Shown: one piece after another, positions 24,571-31,540 of the stretch | Layout of the letters: the number at the start of each line of letters is the position of its first letter | Numbering within the stretch: the first letter of the stretch is position 1 | Assembly (NCBI GenBank): GCA_034433795.1 | Contig: DAOUAE010000050.1 | Coordinates: 1-64,000 of the forward strand | Direction of reading: 5' to 3' | Length of the DNA stretch: 64,000 nt | DNA from: DAOUAE01 sp034433795 | Lineage (GTDB): Bacteria > Chloroflexota > UBA6077 > FW602-bin22 > DAOUAE01 | Notes under the pieces: model-generated | The model's database searches: none | Seen by the model: the letters and a program-made list of their open reading frames with translations, nothing else | What the model was told of the DNA's origin: nothing | Translations under genes and position numbers: made by a program

Positions 24571-25025
24571 ATCTGACAGGGCCAGGGGTCGGTGGCCAGG
24601 ACGAAGGTCACCGGGCCGTCGTTGTGGATCTCGACAAGCATGTGGGCCCCGAACCGGCCGGTGACCACCCGGAAGCCGCGCTGGTGGAGCAGCGCGGCGA
24701 ACCGCTCGACCAGCGGCGCGGCCCGGTCTGGAGGCGCGGCGCCGGTGAAACTGGGCCGTCGACCGCGGGCGAGGTCGGCGTAGAGGGTGAACTGAGAGAC
24801 GACCAGGAACTCGGCGCCGATATCCAGCGCTGAAAGGTTCATCTTGCCGGCCTCGTCCTCAAAAGCCCGCAGGGTGACGATCTTCTCGACCAGGCGGGCG
24901 GCCTCGGCCTCCGTATCGTCGGGGCCGATCCCCAGCAGAACGGCCCAGCCCCGGCCGATGGCCCCGATCTCGGCGCCGTCGACGAGGACGCGCGCCTGCC
25001 GGACCCTTTGCAGCACGACACGCAT
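24567..25025 (-). CDS. dtd: D-aminoacyl-tRNA deacylase
   Basis: Hydrolyses D-amino acids from mischarged tRNA (chiral proofreading). The 152 residues have MRVVLQRVRQARVLVDG at the start, GWAVLLGI, EFLVVSQFTLYAD, GRRPSF and the cross-subunit motif NDGPVTFVLATD (Gly-cisPro). The size and motif order are canonical. ATG 25025 is preferred over the longer open frame because the family begins with MRVV.QRV. Upstream lie three phased TGTAGCAG repeats (25097-25126) and a strong hairpin; its 3' end overlaps the neighbour by 4 bases. Confidence 0.94.
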   Translation of the reverse strand: MRVVLQRVRQARVLVDGAEIGAIGRGWAVLLGIGPDDTEAEAARLVEKIVTLRAFEDEAGKMNLSALDIGAEFLVVSQFTLYADLARGRRPSFTGAAPPDRAAPLVERFAALLHQRGFRVVTGRFGAHMLVEIHNDGPVTFVLATDPWPCQI

Positions 25026-25096
25026 GGTGACTGGCCCCCAGCCTGCAGGGTCGTCCTCGCGCACCGGGCGGTAGAGGCCGCCTGGCCGGTCGCCTC

Positions 25097-25126
25097 TGTA
25101 GCAGGAGTGTAGCAGGTCTGTAGCAG
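25097..25126. repeat. three phased 8-base repeats upstream of dtd
   Basis: TGTAGCAG occurs at 25097-25104, 25108-25115 and 25119-25126, exactly 11 bases apart, about one helical turn. On the dtd strand each reads CTGCTACA, which resembles the extended -10 element (TGCTA...) seen at several other promoters here; the middle copy gives TGC-TACACT. They may be stacked -10 elements or an iteron-like operator. Confidence 0.6.
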
Positions 25127-25132
25127 ACACAG

Positions 25133-25179
25133 CGCCCGCCGCCGGAGCGTGCCCCTCGTCCGGTTGCCGGCGGCGGGCG
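25133..25179 (-). terminator. 13-bp perfect hairpin between zinc-ribbon gene and dtd
   Basis: CGCCCGCCGCCGG (25133-25145) is the exact reverse complement of 25167-25179, with a 21-base loop. It lies just after the stop of the zinc-ribbon gene on the reverse strand, so it probably ends or attenuates that transcript. It lacks a T-tract, unlike a classic intrinsic terminator. Confidence 0.5.
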
Positions 25180-25189
25180 GTGGAGCGTC

Positions 25190-25516
25190 TTAGCGGTAGG
25201 AGCGCATGTTCTGGAAGCAGTCCGAGCAGTAGACTGGCTTATCGGCGCGTGGGACAAACGGCACCCGCGCCTCCCGGCCGCAGGCGGCACAGGTCGCGCT
25301 GTACAGCTCACGGGACGGTCGGCGTCCGCGCTCGGCTCGCCGGTCATCGCCGTACCCGGCCTGGCGCTGCTTGCGGGCCGCTCGGCAGCGTGGGCAGCGC
25401 CCCGGCTCGTGGGTGTAGCCCCGCGCCGCGTAGAACTCCTGCTCTCCCACCGTGAAGGTGAAGGGATCCCCACAGTCGCGGCAGGTCAGGGTCTTATCGA
25501 CAAAGGCAAAGCTCAC
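25190..25516 (-). CDS. zinc-ribbon protein with four CxxC pairs
   Basis: The 108-residue protein has two zinc-ribbon-like units: FVDKTLTCRDCGDPFTFTVG with CPRC downstream (zf-trcl type), and CAACGREARVPFVPRADKPV with CSDCF. The basic, Arg/Gln-rich spacer suggests nucleic-acid or ribosome contact, but the role is unknown. GTG 25516 has a full AGGAGG eight bases upstream (25525-25530 on the plus strand), better than the longer open frame. Related small proteins are frequent in Chloroflexota and other environmental phyla. Confidence 0.8.
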   Translation of the reverse strand: MSFAFVDKTLTCRDCGDPFTFTVGEQEFYAARGYTHEPGRCPRCRAARKQRQAGYGDDRRAERGRRPSRELYSATCAACGREARVPFVPRADKPVYCSDCFQNMRSYR

Positions 25517-25691
25517 GGAAAGAACCTCCTCAAGGTTCAGAGAATCGCGCGGGGACGTGTGGTCAGCGGCGCTCGGGCTGAGGAACAGGCCGAGGGGCAA
25601 GCCCGCAACCGGCGAGGCGGCGCTGGGCACTCAACGTCGTTCCGCTGCTTCGATTATACCGGATCGGACGGGGTTTCGCCAGAGGGGAAAA

Positions 25692-25919
25692 TCAGATAAT
25701 TTCCAGCGTCGCGCGCTTCCCCCGGCGCGCCGCCACGGCCCGGAGCAGTTCCCGCATCGCCTTGGCCACCTCGCCATCCCGCCCGATGATCCGCCCCATG
25801 TCCTGGGGCGCTACCCGCAGCTGGATGATGACCGACTGCTCACCGGAGACCTCGGTCACACGCACCTGGTCCGGTCGATCCGCCAGAAATTTAGCGATTG
25901 TCTCGATCAGTTCGGTCAT
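25692..25919 (-). CDS. khpA: KH-domain RNA-binding protein KhpA
   Basis: The 75-residue single KH domain has the RNA-contacting GxxG loop in GRIIGRDGEVAKAMR and ends RGKRATLEII. KhpA (YlqC) usually dimerises with KhpB and binds many RNAs, affecting cell division and elongation in Gram-positive bacteria. ATG 25919 has AAGGAGGG upstream. It is divergent from rpmI-rplT rather than beside rpsP/trmD, where it is often found. Confidence 0.93.
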   Translation of the reverse strand: MTELIETIAKFLADRPDQVRVTEVSGEQSVIIQLRVAPQDMGRIIGRDGEVAKAMRELLRAVAARRGKRATLEII

Positions 25920-26003
25920 GGGGTGCCCTCCTTGCCGGAAGCCGTTGGTGGTCGTCGGATGATGGCAACCGGGCGACCGCTTTAGCGAGAGCCCTTTACC
26001 GCC

Positions 26004-26034
26004 ATTCTACCATGGGGCCGGGGCCCTTGCGCAA
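26004..26034 (-). promoter_or_regulatory. promoter of khpA (reverse)
   Basis: On the reverse strand, TTGCGC (26034 down to 26029), 19-base spacer, TAGAAT (26009 down to 26004). Its -35 is the other half of the palindrome TTGCGCAA that also forms the -35 of the rpmI promoter. Confidence 0.4.
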
Positions 26035-26055
26035 TAGGTCCGGGCGTGCTACAAT
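26027..26055 (+). promoter_or_regulatory. promoter of rpmI-rplT
   Basis: TTGCGC (26027-26032), 17-base spacer, TACAAT (26050-26055) with a TGC extension (TGCTACAAT). The leader is about 70 bases long. Confidence 0.7.
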
Positions 26056-26071
26056 TGGTACCGGTCGGACG

Positions 26072-26097
26072 GCCACTACTCCACGGGGAGTAGTGGC
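26072..26097 (+). promoter_or_regulatory. leader hairpin of rpmI-rplT
   Basis: GCCACTACTCC (26072-26082) pairs perfectly with GGAGTAGTGGC (26087-26097) around ACGG, an 11-bp stem starting about 10 bases into the leader. No T-tract follows, so it is not a simple terminator. Ribosomal-protein leaders of this operon are autoregulated by L20 in other bacteria, and this may be such a site. Confidence 0.55.
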
Positions 26098-26130
26098 TTG
26101 ATTCTGTCTCTGACGGCCCGGGGAGACGCG

Positions 26131-26337
26131 ATGGCGAAACTGAAGTTGAAGACCCACAAGGGCGCCCAGAAGCGACTGCGGGTGACCGGTTCGGGTCGGC
26201 TCCTGCGGATGAAGGGGCTGAGCAGCCACCTGCGCCGCAAGAAAGCCAAGCGGCAGAAGCGCCTCTACCATCGGATGCTCCCGGTGGCCCCGGCCGATGT
26301 CCCGCGGCTCAAGCGGCTCATCCCCTACGGGGCCTGA
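26131..26337 (+). CDS. rpmI: 50S ribosomal protein bL35
   Basis: The 68-residue highly basic protein has MAKLKLKTHKGAQKRLRVTG, SGRLLR and a SHLRRKKAKRQKR block, typical of bL35. ATG 26131 is the family start; the longer frame to 26098 runs back into the leader hairpin. rplT follows after 21 bases. infC, usually first in this operon, is not here. Confidence 0.96.
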   Translation: MAKLKLKTHKGAQKRLRVTGSGRLLRMKGLSSHLRRKKAKRQKRLYHRMLPVAPADVPRLKRLIPYGA

Positions 26338-26358
26338 GCGCAGAGAGGGAGGAGAGGC

Positions 26359-26721
26359 GTGGTCCGCGTTAAACGGGGTGTCACCGCCCGTCGTCGACAC
26401 AAGAAGGTCCTCAAACTCACCGAAGGCCACCGGGCGACCCGCCATAAACTCTACAAGCGCGCTCACGAGTCGATGCTCAAGGCGCTCTCCTACGCCTATC
26501 GACATCGCCGGGAGCGCAAAGGCGACATGCGGCGCCTCTGGATCACCCGGATCAACGCCGCCGCCCGCCTGGCCGGTTTGACCTACAACCGCTTCATCGC
26601 CGGTCTGCAGCAGGCGGGTATCGCCGTCAACCGCAAGATGCTGGCGGACCTGGCGGTCCGTGACAGCGCCGCTTTCAACCAGCTGGTGGCCGCCGCCAAA
26701 CAGGCGCTCGGTATTGTCTGA
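26359..26721 (+). CDS. rplT: 50S ribosomal protein bL20
   Basis: The 120-residue protein has VRVKRGVTARRRHKKVLKL, SYAYRHRRERKGDMRRLWI, ARLAGLTYNRFIAGL and MLADLAVRDSAAFNQLV, the conserved bL20 sequence. It binds 23S rRNA early in assembly and in other bacteria represses its own operon. GTG 26359 has GGGAGGAG upstream. Confidence 0.97.
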   Translation: MVRVKRGVTARRRHKKVLKLTEGHRATRHKLYKRAHESMLKALSYAYRHRRERKGDMRRLWITRINAAARLAGLTYNRFIAGLQQAGIAVNRKMLADLAVRDSAAFNQLVAAAKQALGIV

Positions 26722-26725
26722 CCCG

Positions 26726-27592
26726 GTGCCCGACCGACCGCTCATCAGCAGCCTGGCCAACGAGCGGGTCCGCTTCCTCCGTCGTCTGCACGCGGCCGAT
26801 GAGCGTCGGCGGCACCGGCTTTTTCTGCTCGAAGGGGTCCGGCTGGTGGCCGAGGCGCTGGCGGCCGGGGTCCGACCGGTGCTCATCCTCTATGTCCCCG
26901 AGGACCTGGCCCGGACGCCCCGTGGCCAGGCGCTGCTTGAGCAGCTGCCGGGCCTCCCCGCTTTCCCCTGCACCGAGCGGGTGCTTCAGGCGGTGGCCAC
27001 GACGGTCACACCCCAGGGGATCGTCGCGGTGGTGCCGTTTCCGCCAGCCCCCTCGCGCCTGACCGGCCCGCTGGCGGTGGTCCTGGACGCCTGGCGCGAT
27101 CCCGGCAACGTCGGCACCCTCCTGCGCACCGCCGAGGCCAGCGGCCTGGTCGGAGGCGTCTTCCTGGTCGACTGCGTGGATGCCTATAACCCCAAGGTGG
27201 TGCGGGCGGCGATGGGCGCCCACTTTTATCTCCCCCTCTGGCCCGACGCCACCTGGGCCGAGGTGCGCCAGCACCTGGCCGGACGGCCGGTCTGGCTGGC
27301 GGCGGTTCGCGAGGGGCTCCCGTACGACCAGGTGGACTGGACCCGGCCGGCAGCGCTCATCGTCGGGAGCGAGGCCCACGGTCCCGGGCCCGAGGCGCGG
27401 GCCATCGCCACCGGCCAGGTGCACATCCCGATGGGCGGACGGGCCGAGAGCTTGAACGCGGCGATCGCGGCGGCTATAATCATCTTCGAAGCGGCGCGTC
27501 AGCGCCGCCAGCGGCAGACAATCCAGACCGCACCGGCGACGACGGAGAGGGGCAGGAGCGGGACCGCCCAGGGAGAGGGGGTCGCCGACTGA
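26726..27592 (+). CDS. TrmH/SpoU-family RNA 2'-O-methyltransferase
   Basis: The 288 residues combine an N-terminal substrate-binding domain (LFLLEGVRLVAEALAAGVRP) and a SPOUT knot domain with three motifs: AWRDPGNVGTLLRTAEASG, IVGSEAHGPGPEA and IPMGGRAESLNAAIAAAI. Relatives methylate a 23S rRNA ribose (RlmB/TsnR-like); the exact target is not predictable. GTG 26726 gives the expected N-terminus (LISSLANERVRFLRRLH). The gene's last 140 bases also hold the promoter and the first half of the T-box leader of pheST. Confidence 0.88.
   Translation: MPDRPLISSLANERVRFLRRLHAADERRRHRLFLLEGVRLVAEALAAGVRPVLILYVPEDLARTPRGQALLEQLPGLPAFPCTERVLQAVATTVTPQGIVAVVPFPPAPSRLTGPLAVVLDAWRDPGNVGTLLRTAEASGLVGGVFLVDCVDAYNPKVVRAAMGAHFYLPLWPDATWAEVRQHLAGRPVWLAAVREGLPYDQVDWTRPAALIVGSEAHGPGPEARAIATGQVHIPMGGRAESLNAAIAAAIIIFEAARQRRQRQTIQTAPATTERGRSGTAQGEGVAD
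27452..27480 (+). promoter_or_regulatory. promoter of the pheST T-box transcript, inside the methylase gene
   Basis: TTGAAC (27452-27457), 17-base spacer, perfect TATAAT (27475-27480), lying within the 3' coding part of the TrmH-family gene. It is placed so that the whole T-box Stem I would be transcribed from about 27487. Confidence 0.65.
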
Positions 27593-27830
27593 AAGCCCCC
27601 TTGCGGGGACGCTCCTGAGCGTTCACTCCTGAGCCGACGGCTGAACGGGCCTCAGGCCCCAGTAGGTCGCTCTGGTCCCCCACCATTATCTGGGGAGCCG
27701 GTCCTGGCGCCCGGGCGCCAGCGCCGGCGAAACGAGTGGCCGGCCACAGGCCGGTCAGCAGGGTGGTACCACGGAGAGCCGCAGCTTCGTCCCTGCGAGG
27801 CTGCGGCTCTGGTCTTTCTGGAGGAGGCGC
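27487..27830 (+). promoter_or_regulatory. T-box leader (phenylalanine-type) controlling pheS-pheT
   Basis: The T-box hallmark AGGGTGGTACCACGG is at 27760-27774; its UGGU would pair with the ACCA end of uncharged tRNA-Phe. A terminator stem AGAGCCGCAG (27775-27784) / CTGCGGCTCT (27801-27810) follows, then a T-rich GGTCTTTCT, so read-through is the regulated step. In the putative Stem I, CAGGAGCG (27553-27560) pairs with CGCTCCTG (27610-27617), and just after it a TTC triplet (27622-27624) is a candidate Phe specifier. The 5' part overlaps the end of the methylase gene. The gap 27593-27834 holds no protein gene. Confidence 0.85.
27775..27819 (+). terminator. T-box-regulated terminator before pheS
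   Basis: A perfect 10-bp stem (27775-27784 with 27801-27810), 16-base loop, then GGTCTTTCT. The 5' arm overlaps the conserved T-box side of the antiterminator, giving the mutually exclusive fold expected of this class. Confidence 0.75.
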
Positions 27831-27834
27831 AGTG

Positions 27835-28884
27835 GTGATCGACCAACTGGTCGCACGGCTGGAAGAGATCCGCCAGCGAGCCCTGGCCGAACTGGCCCAG
27901 ATCACCGATCTGGCCGCCCTCGATGCCTGGCGCGTCCGCTACCTGGGCCGCCGGGGCGAGGTCACCGAGGCGCTCCGGGCCCTGGGGCAGCTGCCGCCGG
28001 CCGAGCGACCCCGTCTGGGCCAGGTGGCCAACGAGGTCAAGGCCCTTCTCGAACAGGAACTGGCCCGGCGCCGGGCCCAGCTCGAGGCGGCGATCCTGGC
28101 CGAGACGCTGGAGCGCGAGCGGGTGGATGTCACCCTGCCGGGCCGCCGGCCGGCTCTGGGGCAGGTCCATCCGGTCACCCGCGTCCTGCGCGAGATCATC
28201 GAGGTCTTCGTGGCCATGGGCTTCCAGCTGGTCGAGGGGCCGGAGGTGGAACTCGATTACTACAACTTCGAGGCCCTCAACATCCCGCCGGACCACCCGG
28301 CCCGCGATATGTGGGACACGTTCTACGTGGCCGACCCCTATCGGCCCGGCCAGATCCTGCTGCGGACCCACACCTCGCCCAACCAGGTGCGGGTGATGGA
28401 GCGCACCCGTCCGCCGGTTCGGGTCATCGTGCCGGGCAAGGTCTACCGCTACGAGGCGGTGGACCCCTCGCACGAGATGATGTTCTATCAGGTCGAGGGG
28501 CTGGCGGTCGACCGCCACATCACCATGGCCGATCTCAAGGGCACGCTGACCGCCTTCGCCCGAGCGGTCTTCGGCCCTGAGCGGAAGGTGCTCTTCTACT
28601 GCAGCTACTTCCCGTTCGTCGAGCCGGGCGTGGAGGTGGCCATCGACTGCCACGTCTGCCGGGGGGCCGGCTGCCGCCTCTGCAAGGGCACCGGCTGGCT
28701 GGAGATCATGGGCGCCGGCATGGTCCACCCACGGGTCCTGGCGACCGTCGGCTACGATCCGGACACCTACACCGGCTTCGCCTTCGGCCTGGGCCCGGAG
28801 CGGGTGGCGATGCTCAAGTACGGTATCGACGACATCCGCCTCTTCTATCAGAACGACAGCCGCTTCCTCCAGCAGTTCCGCTGA
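27835..28884 (+). CDS. pheS: phenylalanyl-tRNA synthetase alpha subunit
   Basis: The 349-residue class II catalytic subunit has an N-terminal coiled coil (about 1-90), then HPVTRVLREIIEVFVAMGF, the core FEALNIPPDHPARDMWDTFY, RTHTSPNQVRVM (motif 2 region), FYQVEGLAVD and the end block FAFGLGPERVAMLKYGIDDI followed by R. A CHVCRGAGCRLCKGTGW cysteine insert in the core is a known variant in some PheS. Two adjacent GTG codons (27832, 27835) compete; 27835 has the better spacing to AGGAGG (27822-27827). It is under T-box control. Confidence 0.95.
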   Translation: MIDQLVARLEEIRQRALAELAQITDLAALDAWRVRYLGRRGEVTEALRALGQLPPAERPRLGQVANEVKALLEQELARRRAQLEAAILAETLERERVDVTLPGRRPALGQVHPVTRVLREIIEVFVAMGFQLVEGPEVELDYYNFEALNIPPDHPARDMWDTFYVADPYRPGQILLRTHTSPNQVRVMERTRPPVRVIVPGKVYRYEAVDPSHEMMFYQVEGLAVDRHITMADLKGTLTAFARAVFGPERKVLFYCSYFPFVEPGVEVAIDCHVCRGAGCRLCKGTGWLEIMGAGMVHPRVLATVGYDPDTYTGFAFGLGPERVAMLKYGIDDIRLFYQNDSRFLQQFR

Positions 28885-28909
28885 AGTCCCGGGCCGTTGA
28901 GGAGGGAAG

Positions 28910-31381
28910 ATGCGCGTCTCGCTCCGCTGGCTGCGCGACTACGTGGACCTGACTCTGCCGCCCCGGACGCTGGCCGAGCGTCTGACCCGCGCCGGGATCG
29001 AGGTGGCCGAGGTCCTCGAACTGGGAGCCACCTGGGACCACATCTACGTCGGGCGCATCGTCCGGGTTGAGCCCCACCCCAACGCCGACCGGCTGCGGGT
29101 GGTGACCGTGGACTACGGCGGAGGACGGACGATCCGGGTGGTCACCGGCGCTCCCAACGTCTCGGAGGGGGCGGTGGTCGCCCTGGCCCTGGAGGGGGCG
29201 ACCCTCTTCGATCCCACCTCGTCCGAGCCCCGGCTGGTCCGGCTCCAGGCCCAGACGATCCGTGGCGTCCGCTCCGAGGGCATGGTCTGCTCGGAGCGCG
29301 AGCTGGGGATCGGCGAGGACCACACCGGCATCCTGCTGCTGGATCCGGCGCTGCCCGTAGGGGCGCCGCTGCGCGAGGTCCTGGGCGATGTCATTTTCGA
29401 GCTCGAGGTGACTCCCAACCGGCCTGACTGCCTGGCGATGATCGGCGTCGCCCACGAAGTGGCGGCCCTGACCGGCCAGCGGGTCCGGCGGCCGCCGGCG
29501 GCGGTCCGCTTCGGCGACCGGCCGATTGAGGAGGCGGTGAGCGTGGAGATCCGCGATCCCGACCTCTGCCCCCGTTACATGTGCAGCCTGATCGAAGGGG
29601 TCACCATCGGGCCCTCACCGCGCTGGCTCCAGGACCGGCTGCTGGCGGCCGGACTGCGGCCGATCAACAACGTGGTGGACATTACCAACTACGTGATGCT
29701 GGAATGGGGCCAGCCGCTCCACGCCTTCGACTTCGAGCGGCTGCGCGGCCGGCGGATCATCGTCCGGCGGGCCCGTCCCGGTGAGGTGCTGCGGACGCTG
29801 GACGGTGTTGAGCGGGTGCTCGCGGACGACATGCTGGTCATCGCCGACGCCGAGGGGGCGGTGGCGGTGGCCGGGGTGATGGGCGGCGCCGAGAGCGAGG
29901 TCAGCCCCCGCACCCGCCACATTCTGCTCGAGTCGGCCAACTTCAACCCGGTGAGCATCCGTCGGACGGCCCGGGCCCTGAAGCTGGCCAGCGAAGCCTC
30001 GCGGCGCTTCGAGAAGGGACTGCCGGAGGGGCTGCCGCTGGTGGCCCTGGAGCGGGCCACCGCCCTCATCCAGGAGATCGCCGGGGGCACGGTCCGCCGG
30101 GGCTATATCGACTGCTACCCACGGCCGGCCCCGCCCCGACGGGTCACCGTGACCCTGCCGGATTTCGAGCGCATTCTGGGGGTTCGCTACACGCTGGCGG
30201 AGATCACGGCCGTCCTGGAGCCGCTCGGCTTCCAGTGGGAGCAGACCGACGGTGCGCTGGTGGTGACCCCACCGGTCCAGCGGGCCGATATCGCCCTGCG
30301 CGAGGACATCGTCGAGGAGGTCGCCCGGATCCGGGGCTACGAGACGCTGCCGAGCACGATGCCCTCGGGTCCCCTGCCCGAGCCGCAGATCAGCCCCGAG
30401 TGGCGCTGGGAGGAGACGCTGCGTGATCTGATGGTCGGCTGTGGCTTCCAGGAGGTTATCACCTACAGTCTGACCAGTCGAGAGCGGCTGGGCCGGCTGC
30501 TGCCGGAGGGAGCGGATCTGAGCGCCCTGGCCCCGCTGGCCCGCGAGATGATGGACCGGCTGATGCCCATCGATCACCCGCCGGTGCTCCTGGTCAATCC
30601 GCTGAGCGCTGCCTTCGAGTGCCTGCGGACCACCGGCTTCGTCAGCCTGCTGGAGACCCTGCGGGACAACCGCCGGCACTCCGACCGGGATCTCTTCTTC
30701 TTCGAGATCGGCCGGCTTTATCTTCCCCGGCCGGGCGAGTTGCCGGAGGAGCGCCGTATTCTGACGGCGGTCGCCGGCGCCTTCCGCAGCGGCCCCCAGT
30801 GGGGACAGCCGGTCGAGGTCGATTTCTTCGATCTGAAGGGCGTGGCCGAGACTGTGCTGGAGCGCCTGGCGGTGGGTCCGGTCCGCTTTGTCCCCATTGA
30901 GCACCCGACGTTCCACCCCGGCCGCACGGCGGTCATCCTGCTGGAGCGGACCGGCGGGGTCGTCGGCGTGGTGGGCGAGGTCGCGCCGGCGGTCCGCCAG
31001 CGCTTCGATCTGACCGAGCGCGCCTATCTCCTGGGGTTCGACCTGAGCCGGCTGCTGCCGCTGGCCACGCGTGAGCGGTCCTACCGGCCGATTCCGCGGG
31101 TCCCGCCGGTCATCGAGGATCTGGCCATCGTCGTCGACCAGACAGTTCCGCACGAACGGGTGGTCCAGGTCATCTGGGCGGCCGGTCAGCCGCTCCTGCG
31201 GGCGGTGGAGCTCTTCGACGTCTACGAGGGCCCGCCGGTCCCGCCGGGCAAGCGCAGCCTGGCCTACCGGCTGGTCTACCAGACGCCCGAGCGCACGCTG
31301 ACCGACGCTGAGGTGGCGGCCCAGCGGCAGCGGATCATTGCGGCGGTCCGGCAGGAACTGGGGGCGGAGATCCGGGGTTGA
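28910..31381 (+). CDS. pheT: phenylalanyl-tRNA synthetase beta subunit
   Basis: The 823-residue protein has the usual domain order: short B1, a tRNA-binding EMAP-like fold (about 40-150; IVRVEPHPNADRLRVVTVD), B3/B4 editing (about 210-390; NNVVDITNYVMLEWGQPLHA followed by FD), and B5 (about 400-470; YTLAEITAVLEPLGFQ, DIALREDIVEEVARIRGYET). The catalytic-like core includes SLTSRERLGRLLP and a C-terminal FDX-ACB anticodon-binding domain (about 720-820). ATG 28910 has GAGGAGGG upstream, 25 bases after pheS. Confidence 0.96.
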   Translation: MRVSLRWLRDYVDLTLPPRTLAERLTRAGIEVAEVLELGATWDHIYVGRIVRVEPHPNADRLRVVTVDYGGGRTIRVVTGAPNVSEGAVVALALEGATLFDPTSSEPRLVRLQAQTIRGVRSEGMVCSERELGIGEDHTGILLLDPALPVGAPLREVLGDVIFELEVTPNRPDCLAMIGVAHEVAALTGQRVRRPPAAVRFGDRPIEEAVSVEIRDPDLCPRYMCSLIEGVTIGPSPRWLQDRLLAAGLRPINNVVDITNYVMLEWGQPLHAFDFERLRGRRIIVRRARPGEVLRTLDGVERVLADDMLVIADAEGAVAVAGVMGGAESEVSPRTRHILLESANFNPVSIRRTARALKLASEASRRFEKGLPEGLPLVALERATALIQEIAGGTVRRGYIDCYPRPAPPRRVTVTLPDFERILGVRYTLAEITAVLEPLGFQWEQTDGALVVTPPVQRADIALREDIVEEVARIRGYETLPSTMPSGPLPEPQISPEWRWEETLRDLMVGCGFQEVITYSLTSRERLGRLLPEGADLSALAPLAREMMDRLMPIDHPPVLLVNPLSAAFECLRTTGFVSLLETLRDNRRHSDRDLFFFEIGRLYLPRPGELPEERRILTAVAGAFRSGPQWGQPVEVDFFDLKGVAETVLERLAVGPVRFVPIEHPTFHPGRTAVILLERTGGVVGVVGEVAPAVRQRFDLTERAYLLGFDLSRLLPLATRERSYRPIPRVPPVIEDLAIVVDQTVPHERVVQVIWAAGQPLLRAVELFDVYEGPPVPPGKRSLAYRLVYQTPERTLTDAEVAAQRQRIIAAVRQELGAEIRG

Positions 31382-31384
31382 ACG

Positions 31385-31429
31385 GGTGAGGGAGAGGGCT
31401 TCCTTGGTCATCCTCTCCCCCCTTTCACC
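31385..31429 (+). terminator. imperfect hairpin after pheT
   Basis: GGTGA-GGGAGAGG (31385-31397) pairs with CCTCTCCC (31412-31419) and TCACC (31425-31429), with a three-T run inside the second arm. It lies just downstream of the pheT stop and between convergent transcripts. The remaining intergenic DNA to 31540 shows no gene. Confidence 0.45.
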
Positions 31430-31540
31430 GGCGGGCGTCTGTCCGGCCCGCAGCGGAAGCCCCCTCCCTCTCGCTTGCCAGGCTAGCACGGCCGCCGTTA
31501 AAGCGGCGTAAGAGCGGCGGCGGTGGACCTTAAAAGGGTG

